In this document: piece by piece, positions 46,983 through 55,244 of the stretch
Layout: every line of letters starts with the position of its first letter
Numbering within the stretch: the stretch's first letter is position 1
DNA from: Bradyrhizobium sp. Gha
GTDB taxonomy: Bacteria > Pseudomonadota > Alphaproteobacteria > Rhizobiales > Xanthobacteraceae
DNA: 64,000 bases
Assembly (NCBI RefSeq): GCF_900113735.1
Contig: NZ_FOQM01000022.1
Coordinates: 1-64,000, forward strand
Reading direction: 5' to 3'
Position numbers and translations under genes: made by a program
Notes under the pieces: model-generated
The model's database searches: none
What the model saw: only the letters and a program-made list of their open reading frames with translations
Told to the model about the DNA's origin: nothing

Positions 46983-47415
46983 GATTGACCTCGACGACCT
47001 CGCACAGGATCGTCTCGGCCTTCGCGATCGCGGCAAGACGTTGGACGTAGGGCGCGAATTTCGGATCCTTGCGGAAATTCTCGATATCCGCAGCGCTGCG
47101 CCATTGCGAGTAGTTGATGGCGCGGCCACCCTCCTTGCCGGCGTGGACGCTGGACGAGATGAAGCCGGGCTGCTTGCTGAAAAAGGCCTCGGTGCCCTCC
47201 TTCAGGAGCAGGACCAGCTTCTGCTGGTCATCGGGCTCGACCGTGAAGACGTTGACGAGGGTCGCGATGTCGCTGCCGGTGCGAATGGTGGCTTCCATGT
47301 TCGAACTCCTGTTCTGGCCAAAGGACGGGTCGATTTGAGCGGCGAGCAGTGCGCCGGCACGGAGGCCGGTGGCAACCACCGCACGACGCGATGGCGTGGC
47401 TTTGATCTCTGACAT
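46975..47415 (-). CDS. Antibiotic biosynthesis monooxygenase-like protein
   Basis: A 146-residue protein whose C-terminal 95 residues form an ABM dimeric alpha-beta barrel (VNVFTVEPDDQQKLVLLL ... KQPGFISSSVHAGKEGGRAI ... NYSQWRSAADIENFRKDPKF). This domain has cofactorless monooxygenase or heme-degrading members. An N-terminal PSRRAVVATGLRAGALLAAQ stretch looks like a twin-arginine-type signal, unusual for this family; a start at 47298 (MEATIRTG) would remove it. It is operonic with the sigma factor downstream (overlapping), which may control the pair. Substrate unknown. Confidence 0.85.
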   Translation of the reverse strand: MSEIKATPSRRAVVATGLRAGALLAAQIDPSFGQNRSSNMEATIRTGSDIATLVNVFTVEPDDQQKLVLLLKEGTEAFFSKQPGFISSSVHAGKEGGRAINYSQWRSAADIENFRKDPKFAPYVQRLAAIAKAETILCEVVEVNHA

Positions 47416-47710
47416 CGATGTTCTCCTTTGCGAAAACCTGCTGGCCGCTCGTCGAGGCCCACAGCGCAGAGACGAACGAGGCGGCGAAAAGGAAACGGTC
47501 GGTGCGGATTTTTTTCGTTCAGCCGCTTTGCCCATAGACGGCGTCGCGAATTTCGCTCGGGAAGGTGCCGAAACCGCGCTCCAGCCCGGTGGGTGAAGGC
47601 GACGACGGTGAGCTTCCGGCTGGCCTTGCCGGTTCCGGGTCAAAGCGGGCCCCCGGCTTGTTGCAATTGGCGGTTGCAAAAGCCGAGATCCGTGGCAATG
47701 CTGGCGGACG

Positions 47711-48424
47711 ATGCCTGCCAAGCCCGACGCCGACGACAGCACGCCCGAAGATACGCCGCATTATCTCGGCCATCGCGAACGGCTGCGCGAGCGCTTCTAT
47801 AGCGCGGGCGCGGATGCGCTCAGCGACTACGAGCTGCTGGAGATGGCACTGTTTCCGGCGCTGCCGCGGCGCGACACCAAGCCTTTGGCGAAGATGCTGA
47901 TCAAGGTGTTCGGCTCGTTCGCCGAGGTCGTCCATGCGCCGGCGGCTCGCTTGCGCGAGGTCGATGGCGTCGGCGAAGCCGCGATCAACCAGCTCAAGCT
48001 GATCGCTGCCGCCGCGCACCGCATCGCCAAGGGCGAGGTCAACAGCCGCAACGCGCTGTCGTCCTGGAACGAGGTGATCGCCTATTGCCGCACCAGCATG
48101 GCCTTCGCCGACAAGGAGCAGTTTCGCCTGCTCTTCCTTGACAAGCGCAACCAGCTGATCGCCGATGAGGTGCAGCAGACCGGCACCGTCGACCACACCC
48201 CGGTCTATCCGCGCGAGGTGATCAAGCGGGCGCTGGAGCTCTCGGCGACCGCGCTGATCCTGGTGCACAACCATCCCAGCGGCGATCCCTCGCCCTCGCA
48301 AGCCGACATCCAGATGACCAAGGCGATCATCGACATCGCCAAGCCGCTGGGGATTGCCGTGCACGACCACATCATCGTGGGCAAGAGCGGGCATGCGAGC
48401 CTGAAGGGGATGCGGCTGATCTAG
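47711..48424 (+). CDS. radC: RadC-family DNA repair protein
   Basis: A 237-residue RadC protein. An N-terminal helix-hairpin-helix-like region (ERFYSAGADALSDYELLEMAL and LREVDGVGEAAINQLKLIA) is followed by a JAB1/MPN metalloprotease-like domain with the motif LILVHNHPSGDPSPSQADIQ near residues 178-197. It carries the JAMM-type metal residues (HxH...D). The family was once linked to recombination repair; its true role is unclear. No LexA box is seen in the 295 bp upstream, and the gene stands alone. Confidence 0.94.
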   Translation: MPAKPDADDSTPEDTPHYLGHRERLRERFYSAGADALSDYELLEMALFPALPRRDTKPLAKMLIKVFGSFAEVVHAPAARLREVDGVGEAAINQLKLIAAAAHRIAKGEVNSRNALSSWNEVIAYCRTSMAFADKEQFRLLFLDKRNQLIADEVQQTGTVDHTPVYPREVIKRALELSATALILVHNHPSGDPSPSQADIQMTKAIIDIAKPLGIAVHDHIIVGKSGHASLKGMRLI

Positions 48425-48560
48425 TCCGTCTGCGTCTTGGGCTTGATCGTCGATTTGACGATCCCGCTTTGCCGGCCTGATCGAACCCGAGAGCGACCGT
48501 GCGTGTGGCCGTGATCGAACGGCCGTCTCCGTCGATCATGGTGTCGATGGTCACGACGGA
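48421..48560 (-). pseudogene. Possible frameshifted C-terminal remnant
   Basis: The minus strand reads VVTIDTMIDGDGRSITATRT then VALGFDQAGKAG, after which a shift to a different frame gives GIVKSTIKPKTQTD and a stop. The two pieces read together as one protein-like C-terminus, similar to small exported hypothetical proteins I associate with Bradyrhizobium. The N-terminal part is absent because the DUF4239 gene starts on the other strand at 48602. I regard it as a decayed fragment with low certainty. Confidence 0.35.
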
Positions 48561-48601
48561 TGCGGCTGATTTCGGCCCACGAATCGCGTAGCAACGACGA
48601 C

Positions 48602-49393
48602 ATGAGCGATTGGCTGCACAACCTGCCAGTGCCTTTGATGGCGGTGGTGATCTTCGGCTTCACTTATCTTCTGGCAGCAGGGGTGTTCACCCTCGTCGCG
48701 CTGGTCGCGACGAAGGAGCGCGCGGCATCGCTGAAGGCGATCTCGCCGGGCATGCTGCCAGTGCTCGGCATCATCTTCGGCCTGTTCGTCGCCTTCACTG
48801 CAGCCCAGGTCTGGGGCGACAGCGACCGCGCCGGCGCCGCGGTGAGCCGCGAGGCCAGCGCGCTTCGAAGCGCCCTGCTGCTCGCAGCCGGCCTGCCGGC
48901 GGAGCAGGAGACGAAGCTACGCGGGCTGGTGCGTGACTATGTCGGGCAGGCCGTCACCGTGGAATGGCCGATGATGGCGCATCAGGAGGCCTCGCTGAAG
49001 GCGACGCCGTCGGCGCTCGCGGAAGCCCTGCAGCTCGTCGTTACGATGACGCCGCAGGGGCGCGCCCAGGAGACCACGCAGCGCGAGGTCCTCGCCGCGC
49101 TGGAGCAGGCGCTGGATGCGCGGCGGCAGCGCATCATCGTCAGCCTCGCCTCGGTCAATTCGGTGAAATGGTGGTGCCTCTATCTCCAGGCCCTGTGCGA
49201 GCTGCTGGTGATCGGCTTCGTTCATTGCGACAACCGTCTCGGCTCGGCGATCGCGATGGGCCTGTTCGCGACGGGCGTCGCCACCTCGGTGCTCCTGATC
49301 GCGGCGCACGACCGTCCGTTCACGGGCCAGATATCGATCTCGCCGGAGCCGCTGCGTCAGATCATGCCGGAGGTCCCCGCGAGACGAAGCTGA
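48602..49393 (+). CDS. DUF4239 (bestrophin-like) membrane protein
   Basis: A 263-residue membrane protein with the DUF4239 architecture. Two hydrophobic segments at the start (PVPLMAVVIFGFTYLLAAGV and GMLPVLGIIFGLFVAFTAAQ) are followed by a charged helical region (SREASALRSALLLAAGLPAE ... LRGLVRDYVGQAV), then two further hydrophobic segments near the C-terminus (LYLQALCELLVIGFVHC, LGSAIAMGLFATGVATSVLL). This family is described as bestrophin-like; a chloride-channel role is only a suggestion. The ATG at 48602 is chosen at the membrane segment. It is convergent with a glycine-zipper gene. Confidence 0.85.
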   Translation: MSDWLHNLPVPLMAVVIFGFTYLLAAGVFTLVALVATKERAASLKAISPGMLPVLGIIFGLFVAFTAAQVWGDSDRAGAAVSREASALRSALLLAAGLPAEQETKLRGLVRDYVGQAVTVEWPMMAHQEASLKATPSALAEALQLVVTMTPQGRAQETTQREVLAALEQALDARRQRIIVSLASVNSVKWWCLYLQALCELLVIGFVHCDNRLGSAIAMGLFATGVATSVLLIAAHDRPFTGQISISPEPLRQIMPEVPARRS

Positions 49394-49425
49394 CTGCGCG
49401 GGCCGTGCCCGCGTCAGTTGGCTAC

Positions 49426-49731
49426 TCAGTAGCAGTAGCGCGGATCGACCGGCACGTAACGGCCATCCCGGCGCTGCATGTAGCAGCCGCGCTGATAGGC
49501 GTAATAGCCGGAGCGGCGCCGCTCGCCTTCGGAGGCGATCGCAGCTCCCGTGCCGGCGCCAACGACCGCGCCAATGGCCGCGCCACGGCCACCGCCGAGC
49601 GCGCCACCCAAAATCGCTCCGCCCACGCCGCCGATGATGGCGCCGCCGACGGCGTCCTGCGCCACGGCATCATGGACCGGGACGGCCATCGCGACCGCGA
49701 AACATGCTGCAATTCCAAGGCGTCGAAGCAT
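49426..49731 (-). CDS. Glycine-zipper outer-membrane-type small protein
   Basis: A 101-residue exported protein. It has a signal peptide (MLRRLGIAACFAVAMAVPVH up to AVAQ), then a glycine-zipper membrane segment VGGAIIGGVGGAILGGALGG (with GxxxG repeats) followed by GRGAAIGAVVGAGTGAAIAS. A C-terminal soluble tail contains two cysteines (RGCYMQRRDG, DPRYCY). The start ATG 49731 is chosen for the signal peptide. Similar proteins are common in Rhizobiales and may be involved in envelope integrity; no function is proven. Confidence 0.83.
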   Translation of the reverse strand: MLRRLGIAACFAVAMAVPVHDAVAQDAVGGAIIGGVGGAILGGALGGGRGAAIGAVVGAGTGAAIASEGERRRSGYYAYQRGCYMQRRDGRYVPVDPRYCY

Positions 49732-49903
49732 TCCGAATCCTCCCAACGGATGGCGCAGTCATAGCGTTTCGAGCCCCTCCGGGCCAGAACAATCGTCCTG
49801 GCCGGGCGCGCCCCAAGGCGGGCCTGTCGCGACGTATGATTGCGCCTCAAACCGAAGGCACTCGGCTGCACTTTCGGGAATGATCGCAATCGGGGCTCTT
49901 TGC

Positions 49904-49957
49904 TTGAGCATGAGCTTTTCGGAAAGCCGCGCCACACTTTTCCGGATCATGCTCTAG
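49904..49957. repeat. GAGCATGA palindrome at 3' end of sigma gene
   Basis: Arms TTGAGCATGAGC and GATCATGCTCTAG around CTTTTCGGAAAGCCGC...ACACTTTTCCG. It is the second copy of the third unit at 21066-21114. The last bases of the right arm provide the TAG stop codon (CTA on the plus strand) of the sigma gene, so this repeat extends to the end of a coding sequence and may form its terminator. Confidence 0.88.
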
Positions 49958-51234
49958 ATTTTCTGAGCGTCGAGCGCCGCGGCGCGGCGCTGCATCAGCG
50001 CGCGCTCGCGCCCATTGGTCGCAAGACGCGCGGCGGCTTCGAAGGCCTGCCGCGCCTCTGCGATCCGTCCGAGCTTCTGCAGGAGGTCGCCGCGAACCGC
50101 CGGCAGATGGTGATAGGCCGCCAGCGCCGGCGCACCGGCGACCGTATCAAGGACATCAAGTCCGGCCTGCGGCCCCTCGGCCATGCCGACCGCGACCGCG
50201 CGATTGAGCTCGATGATCGGCGAGCGCACCAACCGCGCCAATTCGCCGTAAAGCTGCGCGATGCGCTGCCAGTTGGTCGCGGCAGCGGTCTCCGCCCTGG
50301 CGTGACATGCCGCGATTGCGGCCTGGAGCGCGTAAAACCCCCTGGAGCCGCCGAGCTCGCCGGCACGTTCGAGTGAACGCAGGCCGCGGCGGATCTGCAA
50401 CCAGTCCCAGAGCGTGCGATCCTGGTCCATCAGCAGAATGGGATCACCATTCGCATCGGTGCGCGCGCGGGCCCGCGCCGCATTCAGATCCATCAGTGCG
50501 ACGAGGCCGTGAACCTCGGGCTCGTCAGGCGCGAGCCCTGCGAGCACGCGGCCCATGCGCAGCGCCTCGTCGCAAAGCTGCGGCCGCAGCCATTCCTCGC
50601 CGCGTGCCGCGAGATAGCCCTCGTTGAAAATCAGGTAGACGACCTCCAGCACCGAGGCGAGACGCTCCGACAGAGCCTCGCCGCCCGGCGTCTCGTAGCC
50701 GAGGCCGGAATTCGACAGCGTGCGCTTGGCGCGGACGATGCGCTGGGAGATGGTGGCCTCGGGCACGAGATAGGCGCGCGCGATCTCGGAGGTGGTCAAG
50801 CCGCAGATCATGCGCAGCGCCAGCGCCGAACGCGCCTCTCGCGACAGGATCGGATGACAGGCGGTGAAGATCAGCCGCAGCAATTCATCGCCGATGTCGT
50901 CGTCGAGCGCGGCATCGAAATCCGGCACGGTCTCCTGCTCCTGCAACATGTCCCGCGTCAGCATGTCGTGCTTCTCGCCGAGCATCTTGCCGCGGCGCAA
51001 ATGATCGAGCGCACGGCGCCTCGCGGTCGTCATCAGCCATGCCCCGGGATTGTCGGGCACGCCGATGCCGGGCCACGCTTCCAGCGCCGCCACCAGCGCA
51101 TCCTGGGTCAGCTCTTCCGCCAACGGCACGTCGCGCAGCATGCGCGACAGCGTCGCGATCAGCCGCGGCTGCACGACGCGCCAGGTTGCGTGAATCGTGG
51201 CACGGATGGTTTGATCGATGTCGGCGGCCGTCAT
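49954..51234 (-). CDS. ECF42-type RNA polymerase sigma factor
   Basis: A 426-residue sigma factor of the DUF6596-extended ECF group. Sigma-70 regions 2 and 4 occupy the N-terminal 190 residues (LSRMLRDVPLAEELTQDALV, AWLMTTARRRALDHLRRG, LTTSEIARAYLVPEATISQR). A C-terminal TPR-like domain follows (VYLIFNEGYLAARGEEW, NWQRIAQLYGELARLVRSP, NRAVAVGMAEGPQAG). The gene follows a DGPF-domain gene by 31 bp in the same direction, the classical ECF42 partner. The C-terminal domain is thought to regulate the factor. No anti-sigma gene is found here. Confidence 0.94.
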   Translation of the reverse strand: MTAADIDQTIRATIHATWRVVQPRLIATLSRMLRDVPLAEELTQDALVAALEAWPGIGVPDNPGAWLMTTARRRALDHLRRGKMLGEKHDMLTRDMLQEQETVPDFDAALDDDIGDELLRLIFTACHPILSREARSALALRMICGLTTSEIARAYLVPEATISQRIVRAKRTLSNSGLGYETPGGEALSERLASVLEVVYLIFNEGYLAARGEEWLRPQLCDEALRMGRVLAGLAPDEPEVHGLVALMDLNAARARARTDANGDPILLMDQDRTLWDWLQIRRGLRSLERAGELGGSRGFYALQAAIAACHARAETAAATNWQRIAQLYGELARLVRSPIIELNRAVAVGMAEGPQAGLDVLDTVAGAPALAAYHHLPAVRGDLLQKLGRIAEARQAFEAAARLATNGRERALMQRRAAALDAQKI

Positions 51235-51265
51235 TGCCGCCGACCGTGATGCGCGTTGCTGTGCA

Positions 51266-51673
51266 TCAGGCGTGCGCGGCTACCCCTGCGCGCGAATCGA
51301 CCTCGCAGGCGCCATCGACGCCCGGCGTGGCGAAGGCCCGTAGCTCGCAGGTACCGTCCCAGCCCGGCATGTGATCGAGGTGCAGCTGCATGAATTCCTT
51401 GGCCATCGCGAGGGCCTCCGCCTTGTCGCGCAGCTCGAAAATGGCATAGCCGCCGACCACTTCCTTGGCTTCGATGAAGGGACCATCGATGACGCTGAGC
51501 TCCCCGTCGACGATCCGCACGCGGGCACCGGTCGCAAGCGGCATCAACCCGCCATTGTCGATCATCCGGCCGGCCTTGATTTCCCGCTCGGATATTTTCT
51601 GCATGGCCTCCATCAGCGCCGGAGACGGGCCTTTCATGGGCTGGCTGGAGGTGACGATGTACATGAAGCGCAT
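51266..51673 (-). CDS. YCII/DGPF-domain protein, sigma partner
   Basis: A 135-residue protein of the YCII superfamily. The family DGPF motif reads IDGPFIEAKEVVGGYAIFEL near residues 62-81. An N-terminal strand MRFMYIVTSSQPMK and the segment AKEFMQLHLDHMPGW complete the fold. Such proteins are consistently encoded with ECF42-type sigma factors and are likely targets. An AGGAG ribosome-binding site precedes the ATG. The C-terminal extension with CELRAFATPGVDGACEVD is additional to the basic fold. Confidence 0.92.
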   Translation of the reverse strand: MRFMYIVTSSQPMKGPSPALMEAMQKISEREIKAGRMIDNGGLMPLATGARVRIVDGELSVIDGPFIEAKEVVGGYAIFELRDKAEALAMAKEFMQLHLDHMPGWDGTCELRAFATPGVDGACEVDSRAGVAAHA

Positions 51674-51831
51674 GCAAAACTCCTGGATAAGGCGAGACGC
51701 GGCCGGTTCGGCCGCGATCAGCTCGCTACAAGAGATGACGATCCGGCAGGGACCGGATCGACATAGGCATCAAGAAAAATTGGCAGCAAGAAAAATTGGG
51801 CACCCAGACAAATTGCAGGAACGGAGAGGTG

Positions 51832-52524
51832 CTATTGGCGCAGCATGATCAGGGGATCGGCGGTATCGGGAACCCGGCGCCATTGCGCATTGTCGTCGGC
51901 CTCGAACTGCCAGACCTCGCCTGATTTCGACATCAGGATGATTTGGCCGCGATCGAGCCGCCATTGCGTCGGGTTGAACTGGGCGATCGCCGCATCGCAT
52001 TTCGGCTTGAGAAAGACCTGGAAATTGTCCTGATCGGCTTCCGTGTTGGTCAGCGTCAGCCCGCAGATCGGCTGGCCGTCGCCGCGCACCATCGCCCAGT
52101 CGCCGATCATCTGGTCCATCGACTTGGCCATCGAGCGGGCGGCGGCGAGGTCCTGCAGGATGTAGACGCCCTCGCCCTGCCGCAGGCCCTCGAAAATGCC
52201 GGCCTCGACCTCGGTGAAGTCGATCACGGATTCGCCGGATGCATCCTGCAAGCGGACGATGTCGAGGCCCTTGATGCTCCAGGCCACGATGTCCTTGGTG
52301 AAGGGCAGCGCGGTCTTGCAGGCCGGCTCCAGCTCCAACTTGAAGCCCTGCGCCACGGGATCGCCCTTGATCGTGACGACGCAGGTCTTGCTGCGCTCCG
52401 TGGTCGAAAGCTCCCACTGCCCGATCATCTCCTTCTTCAGGGCCTTGGCATCCTGCGCATGTGCGCTGCAGAGCGAGGCCAAATGGGCCACGACGGCGAA
52501 TGCAATGACCCGAAGAACTGACAT
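51832..52524 (-). CDS. AprI/Inh-type protease-inhibitor-like protein, duplicated domain
   Basis: A 230-residue exported protein. It has a signal peptide (MSVLRVIAFAVVAHLASLCS up to AHA) and then two related beta-barrel-like repeats: IGQWELSTTERSKTCVVTIK (about residues 34-53) and IGDWAMVRGDGQPICGLTLT (about 136-155), each followed by a WxF/V strand and a Cys. This Inh pattern is that of metalloprotease inhibitors in Gram-negative bacteria. No protease is encoded nearby. Its start overlaps the stop of the upstream 2-hydroxyacid dehydrogenase gene (TGATG), so it is the last gene of the ABC-transporter operon. Confidence 0.85.
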   Translation of the reverse strand: MSVLRVIAFAVVAHLASLCSAHAQDAKALKKEMIGQWELSTTERSKTCVVTIKGDPVAQGFKLELEPACKTALPFTKDIVAWSIKGLDIVRLQDASGESVIDFTEVEAGIFEGLRQGEGVYILQDLAAARSMAKSMDQMIGDWAMVRGDGQPICGLTLTNTEADQDNFQVFLKPKCDAAIAQFNPTQWRLDRGQIILMSKSGEVWQFEADDNAQWRRVPDTADPLIMLRQ

Positions 52525-53513
52525 CAGCGCCCCTTGAACGGCGTTTCGACGACCGGCGTCAACGGCGGCTTTCCGGAGAACCAGGACTTGAGGTTGTCGA
52601 TCACGAGCTGGTCCATCGCATTGCGCGTCACCACCGAGGCCGAGCCGATATGCGGCAGCAGCACGACATTCTGCATGGTCTTGAGCTCATCAGGCACGTT
52701 GGGCTCGGCCGCGAACACGTCGAGGCCGGCGGCGAGGATGGTGCCCGATTTCAGGGCCTGGACCAGCGCCTGTTCGTCGACCACCGAGCCGCGCGCGACG
52801 TTGACCAGCACGCCGCGCGGGCCGAGCGCCTTGAGCACGTCCGCATTGATCATCTTTTCGGTAGCAGCGCCGCCAGGCACGATCACCATCAACGTGTCGA
52901 CCGCCTTCGCCATCTCGATCAGATCAGGGTAGTGCTGGTAGGAGACGTCCTTGGACGGATTGCGGGAATGATAGACCACCGGCACCAGCGAAGCATCGAG
53001 CCGGCGCGCGATGGCCTGGCCGATCCGGCCCATGCCGACGATGCCGACCTTGCGGTCGCGCAACGAGCCGACGCTGAGCGGATAGTTCTGGGTCTGCCAG
53101 AGGCCCGAGCGCACGTAGCGGTCGGCCTTGATGAACTCGCGCAGCGTGGAGATCAGCAGGCCCATCGCGACGTCGGCGACCTCCTCGGTCAGCACGTCAG
53201 GCGTGTTGGTGACGATGATGTTGTGCTCGGCAGCGTATTTGGCGTCGACATGGTCGTAGCCGACGCCGAAGCTTGCCACCATCTCGATCTTGGGCAGCTG
53301 CGACAGCGAATCCTTGTCGGCGCGGACGGTGTGATAGGTCACCGCGACACCGCGGATCCTGTCGCGGATCGCCGGGGTCAGCCGCTCCAGGTCGCCGCGT
53401 GTCTCGGCCTTGTGAACGACGAATTGATCGGAAAACCCGTTCTCGAGGATCGGCCGCACCGGCCCATAGATCAGAAGGTCGATCTTGTCGGACGAAATCG
53501 AACCGGTAGACAT
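52524..53513 (-). CDS. D-isomer-specific 2-hydroxyacid dehydrogenase
   Basis: A 329-residue NAD(P)-dependent dehydrogenase of the D-2-hydroxyacid family, reducing glyoxylate, hydroxypyruvate or similar keto acids. The Rossmann motif is VGIVGMGRIGQAIARRL near residues 146-162. The catalytic residues are in NVARGSVVDEQALV (Arg region), LDVFAAEPNVPDEL (Glu) and LLPHIGSASV (His near residue 285). Its ATG overlaps the stop of the permease gene (TGATG), placing it in the transporter operon; it may process the imported compound. Confidence 0.93.
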   Translation of the reverse strand: MSTGSISSDKIDLLIYGPVRPILENGFSDQFVVHKAETRGDLERLTPAIRDRIRGVAVTYHTVRADKDSLSQLPKIEMVASFGVGYDHVDAKYAAEHNIIVTNTPDVLTEEVADVAMGLLISTLREFIKADRYVRSGLWQTQNYPLSVGSLRDRKVGIVGMGRIGQAIARRLDASLVPVVYHSRNPSKDVSYQHYPDLIEMAKAVDTLMVIVPGGAATEKMINADVLKALGPRGVLVNVARGSVVDEQALVQALKSGTILAAGLDVFAAEPNVPDELKTMQNVVLLPHIGSASVVTRNAMDQLVIDNLKSWFSGKPPLTPVVETPFKGR

Positions 53514-54331
53514 CAGGCTTCCTTTCCAAGCGCGCTCTCGTGCCAGCGCCGTAAAACGAGGTGGGAAACTAGCGCCAGCACCCCATAGATGACAATCCCG
53601 GCCAACGACAACAAAAGCAGCGCTGCGAACATGCGGGGTATGTTCAATCGATAGCCCGACTCGGCGATCCTGTAGGCAAGACCGGAGCCGGCACCTGCAG
53701 TTCCCGCCGCGATCTCGGCCACCACCGCGCCGATCAGCGACAGGCCGCCGGCAATGCGCAGCCCGCCGAGGATATAGGGCAGCGCCGCCGGCAATTTCAG
53801 AAAGCGCAGCGTTTGCGGCGGCGAGGCGCCGTAAAGCTGGAACAGGCCGGCGAGATTGCGGTCGACCGAATTCAAGCCGAGCGTGGTGTTCGACAGCACC
53901 GGGAAGAAGGCGACGATGAAAGCGCAAACGACTACCGCCGTCTGCTGCTCCAGATAAATCAGGAGTAACGGCGCGATCGCGATGACAGGTGTCACCTGGA
54001 GCACGACGGCATAGGGGAACAACGTATATTCGACCCATTTCGACTGGTTGAACAGCAATGCCAGCGCAATGCCGCCGATGCTGGCAGCGATGAAGCCTTC
54101 GAGCGTCGTCAACAGCGTGACGGCGAGCGATTGCGACAGCACCGCCCAGTCCTTGATCAAGGTCAGGAAAATCACCGACGGCGCCGGCAGGACGTAAGGC
54201 GGAACATCCCTGATGCGAACCACGAGCTCCCAGGCCGCGAGGCCGGCGGCGAATACGGCGATCGGAAGTACGAACCGCATCGCGGCTTGCCCGCCTGATG
54301 GCTTTGCGGGAATGGCGGCTCGCGCGTTCAT
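53513..54331 (-). CDS. ABC transporter permease, NitT/TauT-type
   Basis: A 272-residue inner-membrane permease of the SsuC/TauC/ThiX family. The N-terminal segment is MRFVLPIAVFAAGLAAWELV, and about six transmembrane segments follow. The EAA-like loop YGASPPQTLRFLKLPAALPY (near residues 166-185) docks the ATPase, followed by GGLRIAGGLSLIGAVVAEIA. The gene start overlaps the stop of the ATPase gene (ATGA) and its stop overlaps the dehydrogenase start. Confidence 0.93.
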   Translation of the reverse strand: MNARAAIPAKPSGGQAAMRFVLPIAVFAAGLAAWELVVRIRDVPPYVLPAPSVIFLTLIKDWAVLSQSLAVTLLTTLEGFIAASIGGIALALLFNQSKWVEYTLFPYAVVLQVTPVIAIAPLLLIYLEQQTAVVVCAFIVAFFPVLSNTTLGLNSVDRNLAGLFQLYGASPPQTLRFLKLPAALPYILGGLRIAGGLSLIGAVVAEIAAGTAGAGSGLAYRIAESGYRLNIPRMFAALLLLSLAGIVIYGVLALVSHLVLRRWHESALGKEA

Positions 54332-55143
54332 AGCATCGACTGTCCCTGATAGGAGGGCGCCAGCGCGGCCGAGACTTTCCGACAGTAATCGGAATAGGCC
54401 GTCGAGGTGCGAAACTCTTCGCTGCGCGGTTCGACGGTCTCGATGCGGATGTCCGCCTGGATGCGGCCCGGCCGCGCCGTCATGACCACGACGCGCTGCG
54501 ACAGATAGACGGATTCGAACACCGAATGGGTGACGAAGATGACGGTCTTGCCAAGGCTGCGCCACAACGCGAGCAGATCATTGTTGAGGCGGAAGCGCGT
54601 GATCTCGTCGAGCGCTGCGAACGGCTCATCCATGAGAAGAATGTCCGGATCGGTGACGAGCGCGCGCGCGAGCGACACCCGCATCTTCATGCCGCCGGAC
54701 AATTCGCGCGGGACGGCGTCGGCGAAATCGGCAAGCCCGACGCTCGCCAGCGCGGCATCGGCCCGCGCCCGCCCTTCGGGCTTCGAGACGCCGCCAAGCC
54801 TGAGCGGCAGCCGCACGTTCTCGCGCACGCTGGTCCAGGGCATCAGGGTCGGCTCCTGAAACACGAAGCCGATGCCATGGCCGGGCTGCCTCGGGCCTTC
54901 ATGACGCGACATTCGTACCGTACCCGATGACTGCGCACTGAGACCCGCGATCAGCCTCAACACCGTCGACTTGCCGCAGCCGGAGGGTCCGAGCAGCGAG
55001 ATGAACTCGCCCTTGCGCACGGCGAGATCGAGCGGACCGAGCGCCATGACGCCGTTGTCGTAGACTTTCGTCACGCCGCGCAGGCTGACGGCGAGCGCCG
55101 TCAGGCTGGCCTCGACCGTGGGCGAAGGTCTGTTCTCTACCAT
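54328..55143 (-). CDS. ABC transporter ATP-binding protein, NitT/TauT-type
   Basis: A 271-residue ATPase: Walker A GPSGCGKSTVLRL near residues 56-68, Q loop VFQEPTLMPW, signature ELSGGMKMRVSLARAL, Walker B DILLMDEPFAALDE and switch HSV in VTHSVFESV. The motif order and SGGM signature match the SsuB/TauB/ThiZ group. It starts at ATG 55143; a 101-bp gap with a small hairpin separates it from the upstream receptor gene, while it overlaps the permease by 4 bp. Confidence 0.94.
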   Translation of the reverse strand: MVENRPSPTVEASLTALAVSLRGVTKVYDNGVMALGPLDLAVRKGEFISLLGPSGCGKSTVLRLIAGLSAQSSGTVRMSRHEGPRQPGHGIGFVFQEPTLMPWTSVRENVRLPLRLGGVSKPEGRARADAALASVGLADFADAVPRELSGGMKMRVSLARALVTDPDILLMDEPFAALDEITRFRLNNDLLALWRSLGKTVIFVTHSVFESVYLSQRVVVMTARPGRIQADIRIETVEPRSEEFRTSTAYSDYCRKVSAALAPSYQGQSML

Positions 55144-55181
55144 TGATCGCTGGCTGTGGTGGGGCTCGCTCGGGCCGCGTC

Positions 55182-55209
55182 TCTCACCTCTCCCCAACGG
55201 GGAGAGGTG
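55182..55209. repeat. REP-like hairpin between receptor and ATPase genes
   Basis: CACCTCTCCCCAACGGGGAGAGGTG, a 12-bp stem with a one-base loop, in the spacer between the substrate-binding protein gene and the ATPase gene. Such hairpins within transport operons can stabilise the upstream mRNA and give more binding protein than membrane components. Confidence 0.85.
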
Positions 55210-55244
55210 AACCAAGCCACCGCTATTCCCGGCCCAGTCATGCG

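Noticed and set aside
47416..47710. LexA box for radC
   Set aside because: No GTTC-N7-GTTC or GAAC-N7-GAAC pair found in the 295-bp upstream region.
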